From positions 214,009,376-214,073,375 of the forward strand of contig CM070873.1 in NCBI GenBank assembly GCA_036365515.1: a stretch of DNA of 64,000 nucleotides. Direction: 5' to 3'. The translations under genes and the position numbers were made by a program. Shown here in pieces: positions 19,131 to 31,047 of this stretch. Source of the DNA: Torymus aiolomorphi. Lineage: Eukaryota; Arthropoda; Insecta; Hymenoptera; Torymidae. Position 1 is the stretch's first letter. The number at the start of each line of letters is the position of its first letter. The notes under the pieces were generated by a model, which ran no database searches, was not told the DNA's origin, and saw nothing but the letters and a program-made list of their open reading frames with translations.

Positions 19131-20144
19131 TATACAAATATTTAGATAACTTTTTAAATAGCCTATGATGTATATAAATTTATTAAGTATTAATTGATAC
19201 GATTAAAGCGCGCATGGGAATATTGAATATAAATACCATGATATGATTGCAGTTACATTTAAAATTAAAAACATAGTTTTCATACTTTCTATTATAATTA
19301 TAATAATTGGTTTTTTATTTTTATTTATGAAAATGTAATATGAAAACAAAATTTTGTTTTAATCTTATCCATAAGGTGGAGACTAGCTGTCCACGGATTT
19401 TCGGGTGTTCCTAACTGCATGTACCTATACAATCTCAATTACAAAAAATACTTGCGCACATATGCATATATACACTAATACCGCGAAAAGGAGAAAAACA
19501 GAAGGAGAATGCTCAATACTGATGCATTCGGCAACGGCAATCTGGCTTAGCCCTGCGTCCTGCGTGCATGAATATACTTATACTGCAGCAGTCGTAACGG
19601 CTACGCTAGGTACCTCGGCTCACGGTCGTACACACTTTCCGGACCTATGTGACCGTGCCTCACTGCCTCGGTTAGGCTGCGTTCGCACACCAAGTACAGC
19701 GGAAAAACACATGCGACTCACGCAACCGCGAGCGCTCTCTGTATGTATAATATATATATATATATATATGATCGCGCGCACTTTCTGCTATTGCTGAGTA
19801 GTGCCGCGTGCCATGGCGCACATGTGTCCATGGTGTGTGTTGTCAACAATCGAATCGTCTGGCTCCCGGCGTCCCCAGCGATAACTGTGGCTGCTGTAGT
19901 ATGCCGCCCTGGTGAATCGTGTTCGCCCTTGCATCGTGTTCGCCGATTGTCGATGATTCGTCGGAGATGGGAAGGTAGTGTGTCAGCGGCGAGAGCAGAT
20001 TTAGTAAGCATTTTCTCATTCCTAACCTCTCTGATGGGTGAGCTGATGGTACTTTCGCTTGTTGCAGGTATCTGTGGCAGCGAGAGTAGTGTAAACGACG
20101 GGCACTGTTGTAGACTGTTTCTTGGGTGTAGAAATGTTGTCTGA
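19131..20144. other. Internal region of the 6 kb element, no supported gene
   Basis: GC content rises between about 19530 and 20130, and open frames of 130-143 codons occur on both strands, overlapping each other. None has a recognisable motif; an (AT)n run lies at about 19748-19768. Confidence 0.5.
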
Positions 20145-20570
20145 GTCATCTATTTATTAATTATATTTGGTTTTTAGGTGCTCAACTTTCCTTGTTTGGC
20201 TCTTACACTAGTGACTATTATTTGTACAGTTAAACTGCTGCTTGTGTTTCTACGCTCAGGCTGTTGCTTTTTCCAGCAGTGAAACAGCGGTTAAAGGTCT
20301 CCACCAGTCCTTCCCCTCCAGTTGTTACAGTAAGCTGGTACAGTGAGTGAACAACAGCCATTGCTGCAGACTTTTCTTTTGTATGGTATGTTTTTTTAAT
20401 TCATCTATTTATTAGTCATATGTGGTTTTTAGGTGCTCAACTCTTCTCGCTTGTCCCCCAGAATAGGGACTGATCTGCTGTTCATGTGCTTTGCTGATCC
20501 CTAGGCTGAGGCAGTCCCTGACATGAAACCCAATTGATGGTCTCTGTCAGTACTGTCCTCCTCGGTGGTG
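20145..20570 (+). repeat. Direct repeat pair around GGTTTTTAGGTGCTCAACT
   Basis: The phrase TCTATTTATTA followed by GGTTTTTAGGTGCTCAACT occurs at about 20148 and again at about 20404, with a similar but diverged continuation (GCTGATCCC/ACTGCTG, CAGTGAAAC-type words). Function unknown. Confidence 0.55.
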
Positions 20571-21042
20571 TGTTTACTATGACATAGTGGATCGCTGTTA
20601 GATGATTCTCAGCAGACTGGCATCCATGGAGTAGTGCCAGCCTAGACCGTCCAGCCCTATTTTGCAACTTCTGCAGCTCTCAGTGATCTTCGAGTGTTAG
20701 TGCTTTTAAGTGTGAGGGGATAGGTAATAAGAACTGGGAATATATAAGTGCTGTGTGTGTTGTTAAATGCGATAAGGATAGGTAGTTGTCCCTGGTAATA
20801 TTAACTCGTCTATTTAATTTCTAAATTTAGTCAGGGTGTAAGGGCTCGCTTCAGGGTATCTGTTGTATTAAAATACATCATTATGTATTTCGCAGACTTT
20901 TACCCAGTGAGACTTGCCTATTTAATAGTTTTCTACATGCTGTAAGACTGAGTCAGCTAGAACATTGCATTCTTTACCCATTGAAATTTACCATGTTACA
21001 ACATTTATAGCTCATACATTACACAAAAGTTTTTTTTGTATA

Positions 21043-22521
21043 TGGGAGCGTCCAGCAGAAACGGGCCACCGAGCGCGCGCGGTGCCTTTTTTCGCGTAAA
21101 AGGCGCTCTGTTTAACTCGCTCATAATCGTATGTTGCGTCTTTGAAAAAAAAACCAAGGACCTATATCGATAGATTTTTTTCTGCTCTTTCCAATTGCGC
21201 CATTGTTTTTATTGCGAAACGCTTTCTTCCGGACGAAAACTCGAGTTGAATATTGAAAGCCATTTTTCTCAAAGTATATCAGGTTTTTTTTCAAAATAAA
21301 CTACACCATTGGAAAGTACAACTCTTAAGCTTCAAAACCCTATCTTGGAGAAGTTGGAGAAATAAAGGGTTTAAAAGTAACAACATGAAAAAGACAGCGC
21401 CGAGGGTCCGCGCGAGCCCCTCGCGCCCGTGCGTACGGCACGTTTAAGTGCACGCTCTATTCAATTCGCTAATAATCGTGTACCAAGTCTCTGAAAAAAG
21501 AACTAAGGACATATATCAATAGATTTTTTCCTGCTCTTTCCAATGGTGCTATTATTTTTATTCCGAAATGCTTCCTTCTAGTTGAAAATTCCATTTGAAT
21601 GTTTAAACTCTATTTTTTCAATAAAATATCAGTCTTTTCTTCAAAATGAATTATATTCTTCAAAAGTACAAGTCTTAAACTATAAAATATTATATTTTTA
21701 AGTTGAAACATGAAAAGTTCAAAAATAGTAAGATCAAAAAGACAGCGGCTGCCCGAACTTTTTACGCTATGCTCAAGGGCGGATTAATACATGCGATGTG
21801 CTATTTCGCCCTTTCTTTTTTGTAAATATAAAATGTTTTGTAACTTACAATGCCAATGCGTGGATATAATTTTGTGGATCTAGTTGTAACAGTTAGTATA
21901 ATATTACAATGAACTTTGTTCATTTATATAACAAAATTTGAAAAACATAATATATTAAACATAAAAATATCCATGAACGCACTGAAAGCAGTAAAATTCG
22001 GAATAAAAATAATAGCACCATTGGAAAGAGCAGGAAAAAATCTATCGATATATGTCCTTAGTTCTTTTTTCAGAGACTTGGTACACGATTATTAGCGAAT
22101 TGAATAGAGCGTGCACTTAAACGTGCCGTACGCACGGGCGCGAGGGGCTCGCGCGGACCCTCGGCGCTGTCTTTTTCATGTTGTTACTTTTAAACCCTTT
22201 ATTTCTCCAACTTCTCCAAGATAGGGTTTTGAAGCTTAAGAGTTGTACTTTCCAATGGTGTAGTTTATTTTGAAAAAAAACCTGATATACTTTGAGAAAA
22301 ATGGCTTTCAATATTCAACTCGAGTTTTCGTCCGGAAGAAAGCGTTTCGCAATAAAAACAATAGCACCATTGGAAAGAGCAGGAAAAAATCTATCGATAT
22401 AGGTCCTTGGTTTTTTTTTCAAAGACGCAACATACGATTATGAACGAGTTAAACAGAGCGCCTTTTACGCGAAAAAAGGCACCGCGCGCGCTCGGTGGCC
22501 CGTTTCTGCTGGACGCTCCCA
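21043..22521. mobile_element. Foldback MITE with about 520 bp arms
   Basis: The left arm 21043-21565 is repeated inverted at about 22000-22521; the same 64-codon frame occurs on the plus strand at 21253-21447 and on the minus strand at 22117-22311, showing near-perfect arms. Ends are TGGGAGCGTCCAGC and its inverse, flanked by TATA on both sides (21039-21042, 22522-22525), so the target duplication is TATA or TA. The middle (about 440 bp) is AT-rich and non-coding. Each arm also repeats within itself the phrase around CTATATCGATAGATTTTTT. Confidence 0.85.
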
Positions 22522-22525
22522 TATA

Positions 22526-22814
22526 TGATATTCCTTTAACATGTACTTATATAATATTACACAATTTTGATTCTTTTAGTTCAATCGCTTAGGTCCTGGG
22601 AACATAGTTAGTAGGTTAAGCTGGGTAATCTTATATTAAATTTTTTAAATTTGTTATTAAAAATCTTTTTGTAATATGTGTTTATCCCATTGAATATTGT
22701 AATCAAATGTAATTTTGTATCTTATTATTATTAGGTTTTTGTAATTATATTATTTTTGGAATGTTTTGTCGATTTTTTCCATCTTATTTAGAGCTATTGT
22801 ATCGAATACTTCTG
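22526..22814. other. AT-rich internal spacer
   Basis: No gene or repeat of note. Confidence 0.5.
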
Positions 22815-23560
22815 TGCAAATCTAATTCTGTTAAATAATAAGCGAAAATTCACTATACGTGTATTGGGGTATTAAAAATCATGTTTATACGTTTGATGAT
22901 CCAGAAATTATTGTACATAAAAATGTGAATTGGGAATAAGTTTTGTTTGAACTATATCTATATGCTTTGTATTTAACAGTTTTATTGAAATTCTTGTATG
23001 ATAAGCAAAAATCGGCTATTTCAGGTGTATTTAGGTATTAAAAATCGTTTTTATAGGTCTAAGCGGTCAGGAATCCATTTTATATGAAAATGTTAAATGG
23101 GAAAAAGTTTTATTTAAATATTATCTAGAACTTTTGTATTGAATATGTTTGTGTAAAATCAAATCCTGTCAAGTTTTAGCCGAAAATCGTCCATTTTATG
23201 TATATTTTGACGTTTAAAATCGTTTTTATAAGTCTAACTCGTCAGGAGTTGATTTTACACGAAAATGTTACATAGAAAAAAGTTTTGTTTAAATATTATC
23301 TACAACTTTTACATTTAACATGTTTATGTAAAATCAAATCCTGTCAAGTTATAGCCGAAAATCTTCCATTTTATGTATATTTTGGCGTTTAAAATCTTTT
23401 TTATAAGTGTCACTTATCAGGAGTTCATTTTACACAAAAGTGATAAATAGGAAAAAGTTTTGTTTAAATATTATCTCGAATTTTTATATTTAACATTTTT
23501 GTGTAAAATCAAATTCTGTCAAGTGATAGCCGAAAATCGTCCATTTTTTACCTTTTTGCC
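22815..23560 (+). repeat. Minisatellite, period about 174 bp, five diverged units
   Basis: The phrase (T)AGCCGAAAATCGTCCATTT and its variants recurs near 22838, 23004, 23178, 23352 and 23527, followed each time by GTATTTTGGCGTTTAAAATC and TTTTTATAAGTC-like words. The last three units are closest to each other. Non-coding. Confidence 0.8.
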
Positions 23561-23959
23561 GTTTTTCGCAGTTATCTTGGCAAATATTGCTCGTAGAAAC
23601 AAGTGTCCAACAGATAAAAGGTATATTTTAATTAGTTTTAGCAGATACACCTGTAGATACAAGCTTAAAATTAATTTTTCTAGTCATTAAGCTTAAAAAT
23701 CGATATTTTGAAATATTTCTTTGTGCTCGCATTTTTAAAATTTTTCATCGATCTATCTCAATTGAGAACCAGGACTTAGGTATAATTAGAGGAGTATTTT
23801 CCCGCGATCCCGATGGAATCGGTTGAAAATTCATTGAGATAATCGAGGAACTTGCGTACATACGGGCGTACAGACATACATACACCACAGAAAACGCTTA
23901 AAACGCACTCATTTTGACTGGAAAAGATTTTTCTTGTATCAAATTATTAGTTTTTGAAG

Positions 23960-24208
23960 TCAGACAATTTTCGATCTGGTGAAATTATAAGGCTCTCCCG
24001 AGCAGCGGTCGTGCCCAATAATGTCTAATAACGTCTCATGCGGTAAATAACAATCACCTTCCACACCAGTGTCATAATTTACTATTAATATTATACAAGT
24101 TAATATAACTACTAAACATTTCAACAATAAAGATAATTTACCTCTAGTGTGCATTTGCGGATACAAAGCGAGTCTATAACCTTGCTCTTTAGTCGTTCCA
24201 CTTGCCAT
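23960..24208 (-). CDS. Small ORF with a membrane segment, unknown
   Basis: 82 aa from an ATG at 24208. Residues about 28-45 are hydrophobic (LLLKCLVVILTCIILIV), followed by a short extracellular-like part with an N-glycosylation motif NFT. A GTAAAT donor-like site lies inside at about 24141, so only part of the frame may be exon. Its 3' part (23982-24024) is a direct copy of a stretch of the right terminal repeat near 24600-24655. It may be a decayed fragment and not a working gene. Confidence 0.3.
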   Translation of the reverse strand: MASGTTKEQGYRLALYPQMHTRGKLSLLLKCLVVILTCIILIVNYDTGVEGDCYLPHETLLDIIGHDRCSGEPYNFTRSKIV

Positions 24209-24479
24209 AGGAGTGAAATCACCAGTTTTGGGAAAGTTATCACTTTCAAGGATTTTTACCCGAGAGTCGCTGTACTGTTCGTGTTAAAATTACACCGCTC
24301 AGCACAAGCAAAATACAGCTGGTGTAGAAGGACTCACGCTCCGTGTAGTAAAATTACATCAAGATTGGGATTTAACATAAACGATGTAAATTTACGTAGC
24401 TCAAGCATGTCATTTCTTACATGAAAACGTTAATCTCCCGCAGAAATTTTTTACAGTGTATATTTGTAGAATTATAATG

Positions 24480-24783
24480 CAAATTTTCTACAAAAAAATA
24501 ATAAATATGTAATAGTAAATGCATAATTTCCATTTAAATTTTACTGCAGAGATATTTTATGTGTATTCTAATGATAATAACGATGAAAATAAGTATTACA
24601 ATTAATGCAATAATAAAATTATAAGGTTTTTTCTGAGCATTGCGGTCGTGCCTATTATGTAAAAACGAAGTTTTTACATAGGGAGGGGGCGGGCGACGAG
24701 CGAAGCGAGGAGCAGGTGTGTGTGGGCGGGGGGGTTGGCGTGTCGAGCGCAGCGAGACACGCAGGGGGACTCGGCACCCCTAG
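24480..24783 (-). repeat. Right terminal inverted repeat with hairpin row
   Basis: Inverse of 18788-19130; carries GCGACGAGCGAAGCGAGGAG and the CGTGTCGAGCGCAGCGAGACACG hairpin in place of the left end's GCGTGCCTTCGGCACGC. Confidence 0.7.
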
Positions 24784-25002
24784 TTAAGATTTAGGAAGCA
24801 AATTTTACTTTTTGAAATAATAATTTTTATTCTGCCGAAAGTAATGTAAAAAATTTTTAATTCAGCGCTTTGCGCATTTTTCTTTTTATATATATGTATA
24901 TATATTATTTAAATGTTATTTATATTTATACACATTTTATAATTTAAGTATCACATATATATATACAAGAAAAACATTAAATTTAGAAATGAAAAAATTT
25001 TT

Positions 25003-25073
25003 GCAGACACGGAATCGAACTCGGGACCCTTGGCACAGCAGTCGGACGCTCTAACAACTCGCCTATAAAAGAC
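25003..25073 (-). other. tRNA-like sequence in foldback arm
   Basis: Read on the minus strand it has a good B box (GAGTTCGATTCC), an A-box-like TAGGCGAGTTGTTAGAGCG and a D-arm/T-arm spacing like a tRNA, but the acceptor ends do not pair and the anticodon stem is broken. It is a tRNA relic or SINE head, not a working tRNA. The matching copy in the other arm (about 25796-25866, plus strand) has lost the B box. Confidence 0.6.
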
Positions 25074-25919
25074 TTACAGTGACTCTTTTCGAAACTGATA
25101 CATAAGCTACACTACCAGGTACGCGCTATTGCTTTTTTTTATTAATCGATACATAATTAAGTAAGAATAACATTATTATCAAATGTAATATACTTACTTT
25201 ATTTAAAAATATTAGAAGTGAATAACAATAATTTTTTTATGAAAATGGTATGTTTATAAATCCCTACCATACCAACATCATTATTTAATTTTTATTTACT
25301 ATAATAAATCCTGCGATCTTTTTTTTTTTTATAAATGAATGCGATTTTCTGTCTTTCACAATCCATGCAAAAAATTCGTCGTCATTATTAATTAGATTAT
25401 TGTATATATAAATTTAAAAATACGTATTGCTGAGCAATAAATAAGAAAATTTTTGAGCTGAAATGTAAAAAATTTTTTAACCACGTACTTTTTGCATGGA
25501 TTGTGAAAGACAGAAAATTGCATTAATTAATAAAAAAAAGTTCACAGGATTATTAGTAAATAAAAACTAAATGATGATGTCGGTATGGTGGGGATTTATA
25601 AACACACCCTTTTCATATGTCCTTTATTTCTGATGAAAAAAATTATTGTTATTTACTTCTAATATTTTTAAATAAAGTAACTATATTACATTTGATAATA
25701 ATCTTATTCTTACTTAATTATGTATCGATTAATAAAAAAAGGCAATAGCGTGTACATCGTAGTGTAGTGTATGTATCAGTTTCGAAAAGTCACTGTAAGT
25801 CTTTTATAAATGAGTGGTTAAAGCGTCCAACTGCCGTGCCAAGAGCACTTTTCCAGTATCTGCAAAAGTTTTTTTCATTTCTAAATTTAATGTTTTTCTT
25901 GTGTGTATATATATATATA

Positions 25920-26094
<175 letters not shown>

Positions 26095-26271
26095 TACTTA
26101 AATTATAAAATGTATATTGGTTAAATATAAATAACATTTAAATAATAATATCCATATATAAGTATAGGAAAAGAAAAAATGCACAAAGCACTGAATAAAA
26201 ATTTTTTACATTACTTTCGGCAGAATAAAAATTATTATTTCAAAAAGTAAAATTTGCTTTCTAAATCTTAA

Positions 26272-27462
26272 AAAGTACTATTTAAAATAGTAAAAATTAA
26301 CAAAAGTTGAGTATGTCCCAGCACTACACTGAAAAATAATAAATTTTCTTATTAAAATAATAAATTTTACTCAAAAACTTTTCTCCCTGTATGTAATAAA
26401 ACTTTCTCAATTTTGGTATATCTTCAAAAATTGGTATACAACCGTTTTTTCAGATGCTCTGTCGAAAATTCGAATTTAATTTTAATTTTCTTGTACCAGT
26501 TTTGGCACGAAAACTGGAAAAAAGCCTATCAGTTAACCAGTTAATTCAATTGGTACGATACTTTGAATTGTCGTATATGCATGATTATTATTCGTTTTAA
26601 TTAAATCTGATGAAAAGTTTATATCTCCAGTGATTTTGTAAAGAAACTCATCCTGCTATAGGACACCTTGACTACACGATGAATGCATTATTTTAACCAG
26701 CATATTTCCCATATGCAACTTCATATAATGCTAGGTTCTTTTAATTAAGAAACACTTACACGCGCCTCCAGCGCGTGAGGACGAAAGTGCAAACGGCAGG
26801 TGCACGTAGCCGTGCTTGCGTCTCGTCGCCTGTCTCTCCTTTTTTCTTTCAACCTTTTTTTATATCCGTAGCACGAGGATGTTACCGCGGGTATTCGGAG
26901 AGGTTGTCAGTATTCTCGACGCGAGTCCATCGAGTTTGGAGTACTTCTTAACCGATTCCTGGGAAAACTTTTAGCCTCGTTCGTTCTCTCTGTCCCTCCG
27001 CTTCTTATATATTTGTTCTCTCCTTGCTCTCCCTCTCTCTTCCTCTTTCTCTTTCTCTCTGTTGGCCTGTCCGCTTGCTCTCCTTTTTCCGATCGAAGCA
27101 AAACTTGGGCTAAGGTTTTCTAAAGTTTTCCCAACCCCATCTCCCCTTCTTCTCACTCTATCCCTGTCTGACTCTATCCTTCCTCTTTCTACTTTTTCCA
27201 TCTTAGCCCCGACCACTTTGCCTTTACCTCCCGGGGCTAGACTCTCGATGGCGGGGTCGGGACTAGTTTTAATTCTCCACCTAATTCCACCGAATTAAGG
27301 TTTCTTTCTCTCCCCCTTCTTCTTACCTCGTGCGTTTTCGTCGCCTAGACCCGCGTCTTATCGCGATTAGTGCCGTATAAACTGAATTAGGTAAGGGGTG
27401 CAAGAGCAAGAAGGAGATCGCGGGCTTTTTTTCAGCGGGCTCTGATAAGTGGTTCTACGCAT
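26272..27462. other. Intergenic, no supported gene
   Basis: AT-rich up to about 26750, then GC-richer with a pyrimidine-rich tract at about 26980-27230. Overlapping low-complexity frames on both strands; nothing recognised. Confidence 0.6.
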
Positions 27463-29439
27463 GTGCGTAAAGATTGTTACAATCGTGCTTTAGAAGTGGT
27501 GAGTAGCACTGACAATGAATTTACAACGGATAATGAAGTTACCGACAATGTAATTGATAAAGATGATGATTTTTTACCAAGTACTCCAGAACGTATTGAA
27601 GAATTTAATAATGAAATAAGTACATATTTCTTAGCTTCTGTATCGCCTCTTAAGAGAAAAAATCTTATACGTGAAAAATCACTTGAAAATTACGTAAAAA
27701 AGAAGAAAAAAATATACTTTCAACATTGTCTAATGCCCTCGATGTGAAGTTGAACAATGTTTATCACGTTTCTATAAAAGCAAATGAATCAACTGCATGC
27801 CGTTGTACAGAATGGGTACAAAATATTGGTTTAGCCTTGCAAAAGTGTTCTACGGTATCAGAAAAAATAAAAATTCTGACTTTGCTTCCCTCATCCGTAA
27901 CGAAAAATAAAATTTCATCCTTATTTCCAGACATAACAATGTACATGATAGAAAGAGCGAAAAGTTTGCACAAGAAAAGGGAGTTTACTCGGAACCAAAA
28001 GCGTACACAGGCCATCTAATTGATGAAAGGACCGAAAAAATTGTTATGGAATATTATATAAATGACGATTTTAATTGTTCAAGGCAAAGTCCTAATAAGA
28101 GTGATGTTATTACTGTTAAAATAAATGATAAAAACGAGAAGAAAGTTAAACTTTTCCTTACTCGAAGTCTGAAAGCAACGTATGAAACATTTAAAAATGA
28201 TTATCCCGAATTGAGAATTGGTAAATCGAAGTTTTATAGTTTGCGACCAAAATATGTCTTACTTAGCCCCATCAAAGAAGTTTGTCTCTGTATCTATTGC
28301 GCAAATTATGATTTATTTCTTACGAGCTTAATTAATTTCAGAGGAAGTAACGTTACAGAGTTGGATGAAATTCGGTCAGAAATAATAAACGCAACAATGT
28401 GTTCTGAACCATCTGATTTATGTTATTTACAAGAATGTAAAATGTGTCCAGGCACTAACGAAATTACGTTTCATGTTCTAAAAGTGCAAGATATAGAAAG
28501 CACAGAAGAAATTACATATGCTTTGTGGGATAACGGTAACTTGATTAAAAAACCGTGTCAATTTCTGCTTTTAAAGATGAATTTTTGGTTTGGACCATGA
28601 AGGTTAGTACTCACATGTATGTAAAAAAATATACAACGCAAAGCTATAAAAGCAGAAAGAGAAAATGCTAAAAAAGACCCATATCATTTAGTTCTTCAAA
28701 TAGACTCTGCTGAAAACTGGGCTGTGATTCATAATAAAGCTGTTCAAGGAAATCATTGGGTTAATGATCAAATTTCTATTTTCACAGCAGTCTCTTATCA
28801 AGAGGATCACAGCAGTCTCTCATCAAGGGGATTCGATACAAAGTTTCGCAGTCATAAGTGATGACCGAAAACATCATTCAGCGTATGCTTTGCTAGCAGT
28901 AAAAACAATTATATCCTACTTGAAAGCCAATTGTTGTGATTCAATAAAAAAAATTACCATTGTATCAGACGGCGCCGCTAGCCACTTTAAAAATCGCTTT
29001 CAATTATATGAATTAAAACGAGCACCATTTGATATAAAATGATTATTTTCTGCTACTCGGCACGGGACAGGAGCTGTAGATGGTGTGGCTGGACTTATAA
29101 AGCATTATGCTACTTCGCATAATCTTCGAGAGCCCCATGAAAAATCCATTCAAAATGCCAACGATTTTGTAGAGCTCGTTCAAAAATATACAAATGCAAT
29201 TAAAATAATACATTTACAAGACGTTGACGTAGTTGAGTTTAGAAAAGTAAAAAATGTTGATTACTACTCCTAAGTATCCTGGAATTCAAAAAACTCATTT
29301 ATGGATTAAAGAAACGTGCAATGATAAAATACATTGTTTGACAGCAAAGACCGCTGATCATTCCCTTACTGAAGTAAAAATAATGAAACGAAAAAACAAA
29401 GGTAGTTATAAAAATAACAAATCTAAAAGACATAAATAA
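27463..29439 (+). pseudogene. Decayed transposase-like gene of unnamed family
   Basis: Open pieces at 27463-27747, 27726-28019, 28046-28600, 28764-29042, 29085-29273 and 29254-29439 lie in order on one strand and read like one protein broken by frameshifts and stops. Recognisable parts: a Lys-rich N-terminal region, a Cys-containing block (KFYSLRPKYV, KEVCLCIYCANY, CKMC), then VSDGAASHFKNR and a following SATRHGTGAVDGVAGLIK. The Asp-Gly-Ala and His-Gly-x-Gly-x-Val-Asp-Gly motifs suggest a DDE/D-type nuclease core (inference) seen in insect transposons, but I cannot name the superfamily. A short duplication (CACAGCAGTCTCT, near 28783 and 28807) is one of the breaks. Confidence 0.6.
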
Positions 29440-29879
29440 AAAATAATACATACATATGTGCATACCTGTATATTACTTATATACGCACAAAGAGAAATAT
29501 CTTTATATTAACTGTTATATCATTGTTATATCACTATATATAAGCGCTAAGCGTGAAAAATTTATTTATGTGTTATCTCATTAGTGATCGCTATCCCAGC
29601 GGAAAAACTGTGAATCTCACAAACACGCCTAGATAGCTATTTACGTCCTATTATAACAAAAGAAAATTGAGAAAAAATAGGCTTTTTCGAGAAAAATGCA
29701 TTTTTCTAAAAACTGCATTTTTTCAGTAAAAAGTGCATAACTCGAGCATTTTTAATTTTTAATTTTTTTTTTAAATAACACACAGACCATGAAAGAGAGC
29801 TAAAACCTTAGTGAAATTATGTGTTACACGCTTAAACGCTTAAAAAACTGGTGAAGCAGTAGCTGTTCGAAAATTACAT
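29440..29879. other. AT-rich spacer, no gene
   Basis: Nothing supported. It may hold the 3' end of the decayed transposon. Confidence 0.5.
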
Positions 29880-29899
29880 TGAAAAAATTTATTTCTAAC

Positions 29900-30830
29900 A
29901 AGGAAAGGATACTTAGTGTCCGCCTCCGATTTTCATGAAACTTTGCACATGGATAGAGCATCGAAAAATATTTGACACGTATTTTTTTTATCGGCAGAAA
30001 AACATATCTAGGGGGTGAAAACCGCCCTTAAAGTTCACCTCCAAAACCGTTTTTTTTTTAGTATCTCAAGATGGAATCGGAATTTTTTAATGAAACCAAC
30101 ACCTGTTTGTTTCTTATGAAAAGTCGAGTTTCTCGGCACAGTTTTTAATGCTGGGGGTTGCATCCCCTATTTTTTATAAGGGTAAATATGATATTTTCCC
30201 TTGTATTTTTGATATAAAAATGTTTTAATGATCTAAATTTGGTTGAAAATTGCCATGTTATAAGGAAAATTAAAAATTATAGTTGACCTGTTTCGAGGTT
30301 TAAAAAAAACACATGGACGGGGTGAATTACCCCTAATTTAATTAATTACCTTTTTGTTAGTGTCTGCCTCCGATTTTCATGAAACTTTGCAAGTGGTTAG
30401 AGTATCGAAAAATATTTGATACGTGTTTCTTTTTATCTGCGGAGAAAGATATCTAGGGGGTGAAAACCGCCCTTAAAGTTCACCCCCAAAAACCGTTTTT
30501 TTAATATCTCGAAATGGAGTGGAAATTTTTTAATGAAACCAATGCCTATATGTTTCTTATAAAATGTCGAGTAGTTTGGCACAGTTTTAATGCTGAGGGG
30601 TTGCATCCCTTATTTTTTATAAGGATAAATGTAATTTTTTCACACATTATTTTGAAAGAGCAATGTCTTAAAAAAACAAATTTGGTTGGAAATTGATGTG
30701 TTGTAAAAAAATTTTAAAATTATAGTAAACCTGTTTCGGAGTTTCAAAAAAAAAAAAAACTTGTGTAAGGGGTGAGCTACCCCTAATTTAATTATTTACT
30801 TTTCAGTGATTAAGAGAACTTAAACAAAAC
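29900..30830. repeat. Two tandem copies of a pogo-like terminal repeat
   Basis: Blocks beginning near 29918 and 30358 both hold CCGATTTTCATGAAACTTTGCA, GGGGGTGAAAACCGCCCTTAAAGTTCACC-like and GGTTGCATCCC words. The same layout, diverged, forms the terminal inverted repeats of the element at 44383-49965, which ties this block to the transposase relic at 31048-32455. Confidence 0.7.
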
Positions 30831-31047
30831 TTTTTTTTTAATTTTAATTTTGAAGTGCTTATCTTGATTCATATTTACCATTAAAAATGTAATAAATAAA
30901 AAGTGTTCTAAATTTTGGTCGCTATCCATATGAATATTATCATTACTAGATTATAAGTGAAAACTTTGTATTAAGAAAGGGGAATTTCCCCGTGAAATAA
31001 AAAAATTAATAAATATATTACTACATAAATTAATGAATTTGCAAATT

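Larger units (their letters stand above)
18788..24783. mobile_element. About 6 kb element with long terminal inverted repeats
   Basis: 18788 to about 19130 is the imperfect inverse of about 24480-24783. Both ends begin TAACTNGGGG and carry a row of GC-rich hairpins (GGGGGGCTGAGCCCCCC; GCGTGCCTTCGGCACGC; CTCGCTTCGCTCG-type), then GGCACGACCGC and an AT-rich part that also matches. I find no transposase inside, only a foldback MITE, a minisatellite and small ORFs, so it would be non-autonomous. I cannot assign a superfamily. Confidence 0.65.

Noticed and set aside
19405..20149. Overlapping 130-143 codon frames on both strands
   Set aside because: They overlap each other, have no recognisable domain and sit in a locally GC-richer repeat region.
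22815..23560. CRISPR-like regular repeats
   Set aside because: Units are about 174 bp with similarity across the whole unit, so this is a minisatellite.
18780..24783. CRISPR array or bacterial island suggested by GC-rich short palindromes
   Set aside because: The palindromes are terminal parts of a long inverted repeat in AT-rich eukaryotic DNA and have no regular spacer pattern.
25003..25073. A functional tRNA gene
   Set aside because: Acceptor and anticodon stems do not pair; only the internal promoter boxes are tRNA-like.
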